Shown here piece after piece: positions 52,963 to 59,533 of a stretch of 64,000 bases of DNA. The translations under genes and the position numbers were made by a program. Within the stretch, counting starts at the first letter, position 1, and every line of letters starts with the position of its first letter. Source of the stretch: JAGQPD01 sp020426865. Its GTDB lineage: Bacteria; Planctomycetota; Planctomycetia; Pirellulales; Pirellulaceae. Where the stretch lies: positions 558,001-622,000 of the forward strand of contig JAWKTN010000003.1 in NCBI GenBank assembly GCA_041399065.1, in the 5' to 3' direction. The notes beneath the pieces are model-generated. The model made no database searches, was not told the DNA's origin, and saw nothing but the letters and a program-made list of their open reading frames with translations.

Positions 52963-53001
52963 GTGTGCCAAACGCCCCAAGTTCTGTCGAATGGGGCACA
53001 C
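52963..53001. repeat. Inverted repeat upstream of the antitoxin remnant
   Basis: GTGTGCC (52963-52969) and GGCACAC (52995-53001) are perfect 7-bp arms, with CCCC/GGGG runs inside. It lies 21 bp upstream of the antitoxin ATG on the minus strand, where an autoregulatory operator would be expected. It also resembles bases 1480-1512, so it may be a dispersed fragment. Confidence 0.4.
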
Positions 53002-53093
53002 CAATCGGACAGTGGATTCTGTCCGAGCCGGATAAAGGAACCGGACAACGCGGCCGGGAATTGACGTTGCCGAGCGCAGCGAGCTGGCCCAGC

Positions 53094-53441
53094 CTATTCC
53101 GGCTCGCGTTCATCCGTTTGTTCTGTCACGGACCTTCCATTCCGCGTCGCACGCTGAGTGAGCCATCGCTTGAACGACGATTGGCTTTCGCTAGATGATT
53201 GACCCTTTATCAGGTTTTCAACACTGATGTCTTCATCCAAATCGATCTAGTGAATTCCACGGCCTCCGCCGATCAACCGCCAATTGTTACGTTCTCCCAC
53301 GGTCGCATGCGAAAGGCGTGGATACCACACTAGCGGCACGGAAATTGAACGACCATCGGACAAATCAACGGAGACCATATCGTCGGTGATACGAGCAGTG
53401 ACTGCCGTGGGTAATTGTGTTTCAACCGTTGAAGGATTCAT
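53094..53441 (-). pseudogene. DUF2442 protein with internal TAG
   Basis: The ATG at 53441 overlaps the stop of the DUF4160 gene by 4 bp. The first 64 residues (VSVDLSDGRSISVPLVWYPR, then WRLIGGGRGIH) match DUF2442 proteins. A TAG at 53247-53249 sits where the family has Trp (GIHWxxLDEDISV). The frame then continues with clear homology-like sequence, IDLDEDISVENLIKGQSSSE, to a TAG at 53094. A single TGG-to-TAG change therefore appears to have truncated the protein. DUF2442 usually pairs with DUF4160 in a putative toxin-antitoxin unit. Confidence 0.8.
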
Positions 53442-53656
53442 TCCAGCGATCCATGAGTATCTGTTGATGTGACAACCAGTTTCTCAATCCGACCGATCTC
53501 ATTCGCCGAAAATCCATAGCTGCGGGCGAGTCGCACTGGGTCTATCCAAAACTTTGCTTCGGAATCGTCCCGTTCCACGTGCACGTGGGGTGGCTCGTCG
53601 CGATCGCCCGCATAGAAGAAGAATCGGTATGGACCATCTCGGAGTACGGTCAGCAT
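53438..53656 (-). CDS. DUF4160 protein (putative toxin-antitoxin component)
   Basis: The 72-residue product begins MLTVLRDGPYRFFFYAGDRD and continues EPPHVHVERDDSEAKFWIDP, the DUF4160 signature with its His-x-His motif. The length is normal for the family. It sits directly upstream of, and overlaps, the DUF2442 gene, the standard arrangement of this putative module. Which partner is toxic is not established from sequence. Confidence 0.88.
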   Translation of the reverse strand: MLTVLRDGPYRFFFYAGDRDEPPHVHVERDDSEAKFWIDPVRLARSYGFSANEIGRIEKLVVTSTDTHGSLE

Positions 53657-53700
53657 CTCTTCATTTTACGATCAGCGAATTCTCCCCGCAACAGCGACGC

Positions 53701-54081
53701 CTATGTTTGGGCGATTGAATCAAGGGTTCGAAGACCAAGCCATGTAAACTTCGGGCAATCGCCCAACGCTTCGACATATACGACCCCATTGGAGTACGAA
53801 GCGCGAACGCTCTTTTCATCGTCCGAGTACTCGTAGACACTTGGTTCGCTAATCGACGGAGCTAGGCCGAGCCTTCGAACGTACGGCACGAAGTCAGACT
53901 CGTTTATCCGTGCTGTCAGGGTATAGTCCCAGTCAACCCACACGCTGTCGTCGTCGCGAATCTCCGTTGCGGAAAACGGAAGCGCACGACGTTCAGGCCT
54001 CATGAGCGCGTAGTGCCCAGTTACGATGCATGCCGAGAACAGCGCGATGGATATCAACAAGGTTCGCAGCGCAAATCGCAT
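53701..54081 (-). CDS. Hypothetical membrane-anchored small protein
   Basis: The 126-residue product has an N-terminal signal or anchor (LRTLLISIALFSACIVTGHY). An acidic extracytoplasmic region with DDDSVWVDWDYTLTARINES and VYEYSDDEKSVRASYSNGVV suggests a beta-rich fold. No family is recognised. ATG 54081 is the only plausible start. Confidence 0.55.
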   Translation of the reverse strand: MRFALRTLLISIALFSACIVTGHYALMRPERRALPFSATEIRDDDSVWVDWDYTLTARINESDFVPYVRRLGLAPSISEPSVYEYSDDEKSVRASYSNGVVYVEALGDCPKFTWLGLRTLDSIAQT

Positions 54082-54129
54082 GGTGCATCTGCTCGCGAAG
54101 CGATTGCCTTCGTGGTCGAACGCTGGCCG

Positions 54130-54366
54130 TCACCGGGCCGCGGGACTAGGGTCACCATTGTCAACGACGTCACCACCGCCGCTCCGGTGCACGGCATGGT
54201 TCGCCGTGCGTTTGGGCGGACGGCGGGCAAGTGTTACAAACTCCGCGTTTGACTCAGTTTCTTGGCGGCGGAGATCAGCAACAATACGATCAAGATCGTT
54301 GTCAAATTTTGCAGCGAGTTTATGCCTAGCGGCACGTATGTCTTCAGTTGGTGTCAAGGGTGTCAT
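54130..54366 (-). CDS. Putative antitoxin partner of the PIN-domain gene
   Basis: The 78-residue product begins MTPLTPTEDIRAARHKLAAK with FDNDLDRIVADLRRQE. This is the short helical protein commonly encoded next to planctomycete and cyanobacterial PIN genes. The last 35 residues (RRPPKRTANHAVHRSGGGDV onwards) are Arg/Gly-rich and come from a hairpin-forming repeat, so the natural C-terminus may have been replaced. It overlaps the PIN gene by 23 bp and follows it. The antitoxin role is inferred from position. Confidence 0.6.
   Translation of the reverse strand: MTPLTPTEDIRAARHKLAAKFDNDLDRIVADLRRQETESNAEFVTLARRPPKRTANHAVHRSGGGDVVDNGDPSPAAR
54189..54209. repeat. Hairpin repeat inside the antitoxin-like gene's 3' part
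   Basis: GCACGGC (54189-54195) and GCCGTGC (54203-54209) form a perfect 7-bp stem with a 7-nt loop. The surrounding CCGCTCCGGTGCACGGC phrase looks like a dispersed planctomycete repeat that adds an Arg/Gly/His-rich tail to frames it enters. Copy number elsewhere cannot be checked here. Confidence 0.45.
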
Positions 54367-54838
54367 CGCTCATCCCCGCTATCTCTTCGGGAGTGCATAT
54401 TACAGGAGGCTCATGCCCAGAATCACGGCAAGCACTGTTGATGCGGTCGCGAAGCGTGGCATTCGCAATGTGCTTGAAGTTCCAGGTCACCAGATATTGT
54501 ATCCCGTGAACCGCAGCAATTCCAATATGAAGCGCGTCACGCGGTTCTGATTCCGGGATCGCTTTCCCGTCCATCAACGCATCCGCCAAATCACGAGCAG
54601 CGTCCGTGATTTGAAGCCGAGGAATCGCAGTCAATTCATCAACACGTTCTTGCGCGGCATCGGGATCGCCAGCAAGACATTCGTCAATCACAAGTTGAGA
54701 CACGAATAGCTGATACTTGGTTCGTGCGTCCGACCACCAGACACGCGACGTCGTCTGCCTCGCCGCGATCAGCGGATTTGGATGCATGCGACCAGCGATG
54801 CTACCAATGACGGTCGTTTCGATGTACACGGTATCCAT
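54344..54838 (-). CDS. PIN-domain (VapC-like) toxin
   Basis: The 164-residue product starts MDTVYIETTVIGSIAGRMHP, a PIN-domain opening with Glu in place of the first catalytic Asp, as in the YIETT subgroup. FVSQLVIDECLAGDPDAAQE supplies the second acidic residue. EPRDALHIGIAAVHGIQYLV has the third Asp, and TWNFKHI the Asn. PIN proteins are Mg-dependent RNases. The small downstream gene overlapping it by 23 bp is the likely antitoxin. Confidence 0.82.
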   Translation of the reverse strand: MDTVYIETTVIGSIAGRMHPNPLIAARQTTSRVWWSDARTKYQLFVSQLVIDECLAGDPDAAQERVDELTAIPRLQITDAARDLADALMDGKAIPESEPRDALHIGIAAVHGIQYLVTWNFKHIANATLRDRINSACRDSGHEPPVICTPEEIAGMSDDTLDTN

Positions 54839-55530
54839 TCGAGCATTGTATCATCGGCGAACGCCTGAAATCACGCGGTTGCGGCCAAGTGACTTCGCTA
54901 TCAGAAAACGCGCGATCCGCAACTCGCGTGAATTTGATCGTTCTGACTCATTGTAACGCACGGGAGGCGCCCGAAGCTCCCCGGTCCATCTATGTCACTT
55001 CTGCGTCACTCTTGGCCCACTCGGCGGCTTGCCCGGCAGGAGCCACAGTTTGAAAGCTCGGGCGCACCCGTTGCCACACCTGCATTGGCCGAGGCGGTCG
55101 CCGCCGCAGGCGGCAACCGCCCCGGCCACGTTGGTGAAGCCGCGGACCGGCTAGCTGACCAAACTGCGGCTCCTTCCGGGCAAGCCGACGAGGGGGCCAC
55201 AGTACAACACAATGGTAATCCCGTTTTGCCATTCGCGTCAAAGCGCACAAACTCGCGGCTATTGCCAACTCGCTATGCCGTATGTGTGTCGGCCCTCCGG
55301 GCCTGGGCGCAGGGGGAGCACGCCACCGGCAGAGGTTGTTGCGACCCTCCGGGCCGAGGGCCTGGAAGGCCTTTGCATCGATAGAACGAACGCCACCTCG
55401 AAGCTCACCGTCCCAGGGCCGAAGACCCCTGCCGGGCCGAAAGGGCCCGGTTCGCGCCGCCCCGATCTCCCAAGGCCGACGGGCCCGGTTTCCAGGGCGC
55501 GGCGAACCTCCTTTGACCCTTCCTGGCCAT
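54839..55530. other. GC-rich gene-free interval upstream of the microcompartment operon
   Basis: No supported gene. A 250-residue minus-strand frame here is composed of Pro/Arg/Gly-rich translation of repeats. The interval holds a 185-bp inverted-repeat element (55014-55198) and several short CCTCCGGGCC/GGGCCCGG palindromic phrases between 55290 and 55500. Confidence 0.5.
55014..55198. repeat. 185-bp long-armed inverted-repeat element
   Basis: The arms at 55014-55052 and 55160-55198 match in inverted orientation at 35 of 39 positions (core CGGCTTGCCCGG, AGGAGCC, CAGTTTG). The 107-bp centre carries its own palindrome, GGCGGT and CGCCGCC against GGCGGCA and ACCGCC around 55093-55120. No transposase is present and no clear target duplication is seen. 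It resembles a MITE or large REP-type element. Confidence 0.75.
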
Positions 55531-55561
55531 TTTCTATCACCTTCTTGACAGATTTCTATCA
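55531..55561 (+). promoter_or_regulatory. Direct-repeat operator candidate for the DeoR regulator
   Basis: TTTCTATCA occurs at 55531-55539 and again at 55553-55561, 22 bp apart, about two helical turns. It lies immediately upstream of the -35 element of the predicted promoter. Spaced direct repeats are typical of DeoR-family binding sites. Confidence 0.5.
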
Positions 55562-55569
55562 TTACATGC

Positions 55570-55598
55570 TTGCAATCTGCCAGAAAATGCCATAGAAT
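55570..55598 (+). promoter_or_regulatory. Promoter candidate of the microcompartment operon
   Basis: TTGCAA (55570-55575) and TAGAAT (55593-55598) are separated by 17 bp. The start of transcription would be near 55605, about 40 nt before the deoR ATG. An AAGGAA ribosome-binding site precedes the start codon. Confidence 0.5.
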
Positions 55599-55644
55599 AC
55601 CAATGAACTGACAGAAACCTCGCATGATTTGAAGGAACACTAGC

Positions 55645-56451
55645 ATGTCGGAGGAACGGCGGGCGCAGGTCTTGGAATTGATTCGGCAGCGGGGTTTTGC
55701 CGCACTGACCGATTTGGCCCAAGAATTGAACGTATCCGAATCGACCATCCGGCGTGACCTAGACTTTTTGGAGGAGGCCGGGGGTGCTCAACGCACGCAT
55801 GGGGGTGCCTTCTATACCGGTCCGACGCCACATCTGCCGCATTTTCGCCAGCGACAGTACATGCAGTCCGAGAAGAAGCGGCAGGTGGCGGCGGCGGCGG
55901 CCGCGCTGGTGGAGGATGGCGACGTGGTCCTCCTAGACGGAGGCAGCACGACGTTTGAGCTAGCGCGGCTGTTGGTAGGGCGACCGGTGCAAGTGATTAC
56001 CAATTCGTTGCCGGTGGCGAACTTGTTCACCTCCAGCGACGGTGGTGACTTGATCTTGTTAGGGGGATACGTCCACCTGCGGACTGGGGTGACCTTGGGT
56101 CCGTATGCCAACGAGATGTTGCGTTCGCTCAATGTACGGCGCGCGTTCATCAGCGTGGCCGGCATTACGGAGCGCGGGTATTTCAACAGCAACCTGTTGC
56201 TGGTGGAGACGGAACAAGCGATGCAATGTGCGGCGGAAGAGACGATTGTCTTGGCCGACAGCACAAAATTTGGCCATCAGAGTCTGGCGCTATTATGCGA
56301 GTTGGGAAAGATTGACCATTTGGTGGTCGACAGTGGGATTGGCGAGGACTGGCGAGACCGGATGAAACAGGCGGGGGTAAAGCTGACGATTGCCGAGCTG
56401 CCCCAGGGCAACAACGGCGACCAGACAACAACAATTCAAAAATGTGATTGA
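55645..56451 (+). CDS. DeoR-family transcriptional regulator
   Basis: The 268-residue regulator has an N-terminal winged helix-turn-helix, RAQVLELIRQRGFAALTDLA, with LNVSESTIRRDLDFLEEAGG as the recognition helix. It continues with the DeoR hinge RTHGGA. The C-terminal sugar-phosphate sensor domain (DeoRC) shows VVLLDGGSTTFELARLL, VITNSLPVANLF and LLGGYVHLRTGVTLGPYANE. DeoR proteins are usually inactivated by a sugar phosphate, fitting a deoxysugar-degradation locus. It is the first gene of the operon and probably controls it through the upstream direct repeats. Confidence 0.92.
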   Translation: MSEERRAQVLELIRQRGFAALTDLAQELNVSESTIRRDLDFLEEAGGAQRTHGGAFYTGPTPHLPHFRQRQYMQSEKKRQVAAAAAALVEDGDVVLLDGGSTTFELARLLVGRPVQVITNSLPVANLFTSSDGGDLILLGGYVHLRTGVTLGPYANEMLRSLNVRRAFISVAGITERGYFNSNLLLVETEQAMQCAAEETIVLADSTKFGHQSLALLCELGKIDHLVVDSGIGEDWRDRMKQAGVKLTIAELPQGNNGDQTTTIQKCD

Positions 56452-56495
56452 ATCAGAGATGGGAATCTCGCGAGTTGAATGAGCAGGTATCGAGC

Positions 56496-57212
56496 ATGGC
56501 AACGGGAACAAGTTTAGACCGAACGACGATTGAACAATTGGTGCGCAGGGCGGTAATGGGTCAGCTGAGTAGCGTCGCACTGGAACCGGCAGGATTGTCG
56601 GCGGCGGCGCCATCGGAGTTGGTTGTCAGCATCTCGGCACGTCATTGTCATCTGACGGACGAACACGTGGAGATCCTGTTTGGTCCTGGCCAGACATTGT
56701 TACCGGAGAAGCCGTTGTATCAAGACGGTTTTTATGCGGCTCAGCAGACGGTGATGCTGGTGGGACCACGGCGGCGGATGTTGCCGACGGTGCGAGTGCT
56801 CGGGCCGACTCGGCCTGCCAGCCAGGTCGAGCTGGCGTATACGGACGCCATTTCGCTGGGAATCGATGCGCCGGTGCGGTTGAGTGGCAACATCGAAGGG
56901 ACACCGGGATGTGTGCTGGTAGGTCCGCGGGGCGTCGTGGAATTGAAAGAAGGAGTGATCCGGGCTGCACGGCACGTGCATATGAATTTCCGTGACGCGA
57001 GGCACTACGGCGTGAAAAAAGGCGACTTGATGAAGTTGCGAATCGAGTCACCGGGTTGCACGATGGTGATGGAAGACTTGATCGTGCGTCCGGACGAGTA
57101 CGCCAAACTGGAAGTGCATATCGACACGGATGAAGGAAACGCGTGCAACTTGGAAGCGGCGGCTCGAGTGGAGATCTTCAAACAGGAACCGGCTTGTGCC
57201 TGCCGTCACTAA
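56496..57212 (+). CDS. pduL: Microcompartment phosphotransacylase PduL with encapsulation peptide
   Basis: The 238-residue enzyme converts acyl-CoA and phosphate to acyl-phosphate and CoA inside the shell. The first ~24 residues (TSLDRTTIEQLVRRAVMGQL) form an amphipathic helix typical of encapsulation peptides, followed by a Ala/Pro linker. Two PTAC domains supply zinc ligands: SISARHCHLTDEHVEILFGP and IRAARHVHMNFRDARHYGVK. LSGNIEGTPGCVLVGPRG and IVRPDEYAKLEVHIDTDEGN are family-typical. ATG 56496 was preferred to an upstream frame extension at 56448. CoA regeneration for the aldehyde dehydrogenase is its role in the pathway. Confidence 0.93.
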   Translation: MATGTSLDRTTIEQLVRRAVMGQLSSVALEPAGLSAAAPSELVVSISARHCHLTDEHVEILFGPGQTLLPEKPLYQDGFYAAQQTVMLVGPRRRMLPTVRVLGPTRPASQVELAYTDAISLGIDAPVRLSGNIEGTPGCVLVGPRGVVELKEGVIRAARHVHMNFRDARHYGVKKGDLMKLRIESPGCTMVMEDLIVRPDEYAKLEVHIDTDEGNACNLEAAARVEIFKQEPACACRH

Positions 57213-57257
57213 ACGCACCACAAGCGGAACGAAACATGGGTTACGCACCGATGGTAC

Positions 57258-57303
57258 GTAGTTACAACAAGTCGTAGTTATTACAACAAGTAGTCACAAC
57301 GAG
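57258..57303 (+). repeat. Triple imperfect tandem repeat before the first shell gene
   Basis: GTAGTTACAACAAG, GTAGTTATTACAACAAG and TAGTCACAACGAG follow one another between pduL and the first BMC-H gene. The A-rich, unstructured sequence sits just ahead of the start codon and could influence translation or mRNA processing. Confidence 0.6.
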
Positions 57304-57317
57304 TGGAGATTCAAACA

Positions 57318-57602
57318 ATGGCGAATCCAATGGAGGCGTTGGGGATGATCGAAACCAAGGGTTTTACCGCCCTGGTGGAGGCAACAGACGCAATGATGAA
57401 AGCTGCCAACGTGCAGTTTATGGGTTGGGACAAGATCGGCAGCGGTCTGGTCACGGCCTTCGTAACGGGCGATGTCGCGGCTGTTAAGGCGGCGACGGAC
57501 GCGGGAGCCAACGCGGCCAGTCGCATTGGCGAGGTGGTTAGCGTTCAAGTGATCGCGCGACCGCACGAAGACCTCGGCATTGTCCTCCCGAAAAAAGCTT
57601 AA
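57318..57602 (+). CDS. BMC-H hexameric shell protein (1)
   Basis: The 94-residue product is a single Pfam00936-type BMC domain. It opens MEALGMIETKGFTALVEATD, with AANVQFMGWDKIGSGLVTAF in the middle and GDVAAVKAATDAGANAASRI. The pore loop is KIGSG. These proteins form cyclic hexamers that tile the facets of the shell. ATG 57318 matches the family start. It is directly followed by a second, different BMC-H. Confidence 0.97.
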   Translation: MANPMEALGMIETKGFTALVEATDAMMKAANVQFMGWDKIGSGLVTAFVTGDVAAVKAATDAGANAASRIGEVVSVQVIARPHEDLGIVLPKKA

Positions 57603-57621
57603 CGATTAAGGAACAAAAACC

Positions 57622-57891
57622 ATGAGCAGTGCAATCGGAATTGTCGAAACCAAAGGGTTGATCGGACTGGTCGAGGCCACCGATTCGATGGCCAAAGCAG
57701 CCAACGTGGAGATCGTCAAACGCATTTCGATCGGCGGAGCGTTCGTCGCTACCGTCGTCCGCGGCGACGTAGGGAGTGTCCGTGCGGCCGTCGAAGCGGG
57801 CGCGCAAGCCGCTTCGCAACATGGCGAGCTCGTCAGTAGCCACGTCATTCCCCGACCGGCCGAAGGGCTTGCGGAAGCGTATTTTTCCTAA
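57622..57891 (+). CDS. BMC-H hexameric shell protein (2)
   Basis: The 89-residue BMC domain begins SSAIGIVETKGLIGLVEATD and continues AANVEIVKRISIGGAFVATV and GDVGSVRAAVEAGAQAASQH. Its pore loop SIGGA differs from KIGSG of the neighbouring paralogue, so the two hexamers probably pass different metabolites. It lies 19 bp after BMC-H (1). Confidence 0.97.
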   Translation: MSSAIGIVETKGLIGLVEATDSMAKAANVEIVKRISIGGAFVATVVRGDVGSVRAAVEAGAQAASQHGELVSSHVIPRPAEGLAEAYFS

Positions 57892-57986
57892 ATCGTCCGT
57901 AACTTTTCCATGGTTCATGAACTGACGATGACGCATGTAGGTAGCCTCAGTTCGATCAGATTCACATCAGGAAGGAAAGGGCATTC

Positions 57987-59195
57987 GTGGCCGAACGCGA
58001 ATCGAAGATACTTGTCGCCAATCTTGGATCGACGAGCTTCAAGTATCGATTGTTCGACATGTCGAACAATCGACAAATGGCTCGCGGTTCGGTCGATCGA
58101 ATTGGTGGCGACGAGAGTACATGCAAAGTTGAAATCGGTGAATATGCAGATCAACGCACGTCCCATGTGCCCGATCACGCCGCCGCCGTGCGACAGTGCC
58201 TGGAGCAATTGACCGACCCCGAGCATGGGTGTATTGCGTCAGCGGATGAGGTGAGTGCGATTGGATTCAAGGCAGTCCATGGCGGTCGTGTCACTGGCGT
58301 GCAGCGGGTGGATCAGCGTGTGTTGGACGCGATGGAAGAGTTCAATCAAGTCGCGCCAGCTCATAACCCACCCTACGTGTCGGCGATGCGACGTTTGGCA
58401 GAACGATTTCCTGACATACCGTTGGTAGCGGCATTTGAAACCGGATTTCATGCGACGATCCCACCGGCAGCCCGCCATTATGCCGTGCCGCTCGAATGGA
58501 GCGAAACGCTACTCGTGCAACGTTGGGGGTTCCACGGTGCCAGCCATCGCTTTATTGCCGAACGTTCCCGCGAGGTAATCGGGCCCTTGGCCGGGCGAGT
58601 GATCTCGTGTCACTTGGGTGGTTCCAGCAGCCTGTGTGCCATCCAAGACGGACAGAGCGTCGCCACGACGATGGGGATGAGCCCGCAGTCGGGGTTGCCG
58701 CAGAATAATCGTGTCGGGGATTTCGATCCCTTCGCATTGCCGTGGATCATGTCGCAGACCGGAATGACACTGGACGAAGTGCTACAACAGTTGGCCAATC
58801 AGAGTGGATTGGCGGGATTGAGCGGCACCAGTGGCGACATTCGTGATTTGGAGCGCGCAATCGCCGAAGGAAGCGATCGTGCTCAATTGGCATTGGACGT
58901 CTACGTTTATGAGATTCGGCGACATTTAGGTGGCTTGCTTGTCCAGCTTGGTGGCGCCGATGCAATTGTGTTTACCGGCGGCATCGGAGAAAACGGTCGT
59001 ACGGTCCGCGAAGGAATCTGTCGCGGGTTGAGTGAGCTTGGCATCGAATTGGACCAGGCGAGAAACGGATCGCTGGCGGGTGAAGGCTGTGTGTCGTCCG
59101 ATACCAGCCGCATCGCGTTGTGGGTGATTCCAACAAATGAAGAATTGATCGTGGCGAGACAAGTCGCTCAATGGTTACACGAACAGGATAACTAG
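57987..59195 (+). CDS. ackA: Acetate/propionate-type kinase
   Basis: The 402-residue ASKHA-fold kinase converts acyl-phosphate and ADP to carboxylate and ATP. It opens ILVANLGSTSFKYRLFDMSN, a variant of the NxGSSSxK motif with Thr for one Ser. HGASHRFIAERSREVIGPLA and CHLGGSSSLCAIQDGQSVAT are catalytic regions. IVFTGGIGENGRTVREGICR is the adenosine-binding segment. GTG 57987 is preceded by AGGAAAGG. It would give the pathway its substrate-level phosphorylation, acting on lactyl- or acetyl-phosphate. Whether it is encapsulated is unclear; no obvious encapsulation peptide is visible. Confidence 0.94.
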   Translation: MAERESKILVANLGSTSFKYRLFDMSNNRQMARGSVDRIGGDESTCKVEIGEYADQRTSHVPDHAAAVRQCLEQLTDPEHGCIASADEVSAIGFKAVHGGRVTGVQRVDQRVLDAMEEFNQVAPAHNPPYVSAMRRLAERFPDIPLVAAFETGFHATIPPAARHYAVPLEWSETLLVQRWGFHGASHRFIAERSREVIGPLAGRVISCHLGGSSSLCAIQDGQSVATTMGMSPQSGLPQNNRVGDFDPFALPWIMSQTGMTLDEVLQQLANQSGLAGLSGTSGDIRDLERAIAEGSDRAQLALDVYVYEIRRHLGGLLVQLGGADAIVFTGGIGENGRTVREGICRGLSELGIELDQARNGSLAGEGCVSSDTSRIALWVIPTNEELIVARQVAQWLHEQDN

Positions 59196-59197
59196 CG

Positions 59198-59509
59198 ATG
59201 TTTCTGGCAAAAGTTACTGGATCGGTTGTGGCGACGCAAAAAGTTGGGGCGATGGTCGGCCACAAGCTATTGGTCGTCGAGCCGTTTCGCATCGAAACCA
59301 AGAAATCGAAACGCGACCTGGCAACGACGGGTCGCACGTTCGTGGCGGTCGACACAATCGGCGCCGGAATCGGCGAATTCGTGCTGATCACGCAGGGAAG
59401 TAGCGCCCGTCTGACGCCGGAAACGAAGAACTTACCGATCGATACCGTGATCATCGGGATCGTCGATTCGGTGCACGTCGACAGCGAATGCGTTTACGAA
59501 AAAGACTAG
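59198..59509 (+). CDS. BMC-P pentameric shell vertex protein (1)
   Basis: The 103-residue EutN/CcmL-type protein begins MFLAKVTGSVVATQKVGAMV with GHKLLVVEPF. It continues FVAVDTIGAGIGEFVLITQG and ends DTVIIGIVDSV. These form pentamers capping shell vertices. It is the first of three BMC-P copies and starts 2 bp after the acetate kinase stop. Confidence 0.96.
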   Translation: MFLAKVTGSVVATQKVGAMVGHKLLVVEPFRIETKKSKRDLATTGRTFVAVDTIGAGIGEFVLITQGSSARLTPETKNLPIDTVIIGIVDSVHVDSECVYEKD

Positions 59510-59533
59510 CTGGGATACCTACGGTGAGAAATC

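Noticed and set aside
52153..53004. 283-residue acetyltransferase starting at 53004
   Set aside because: Its first 119 residues translate a toxin-antitoxin remnant in the wrong frame; the GNAT domain begins after ATG 52647.
54990..55748. 252-residue minus-strand open frame rich in Pro, Arg and Gly
   Set aside because: It translates the inverted-repeat element and GC-rich palindromes, runs antisense into the DeoR gene start, and has no family resemblance.
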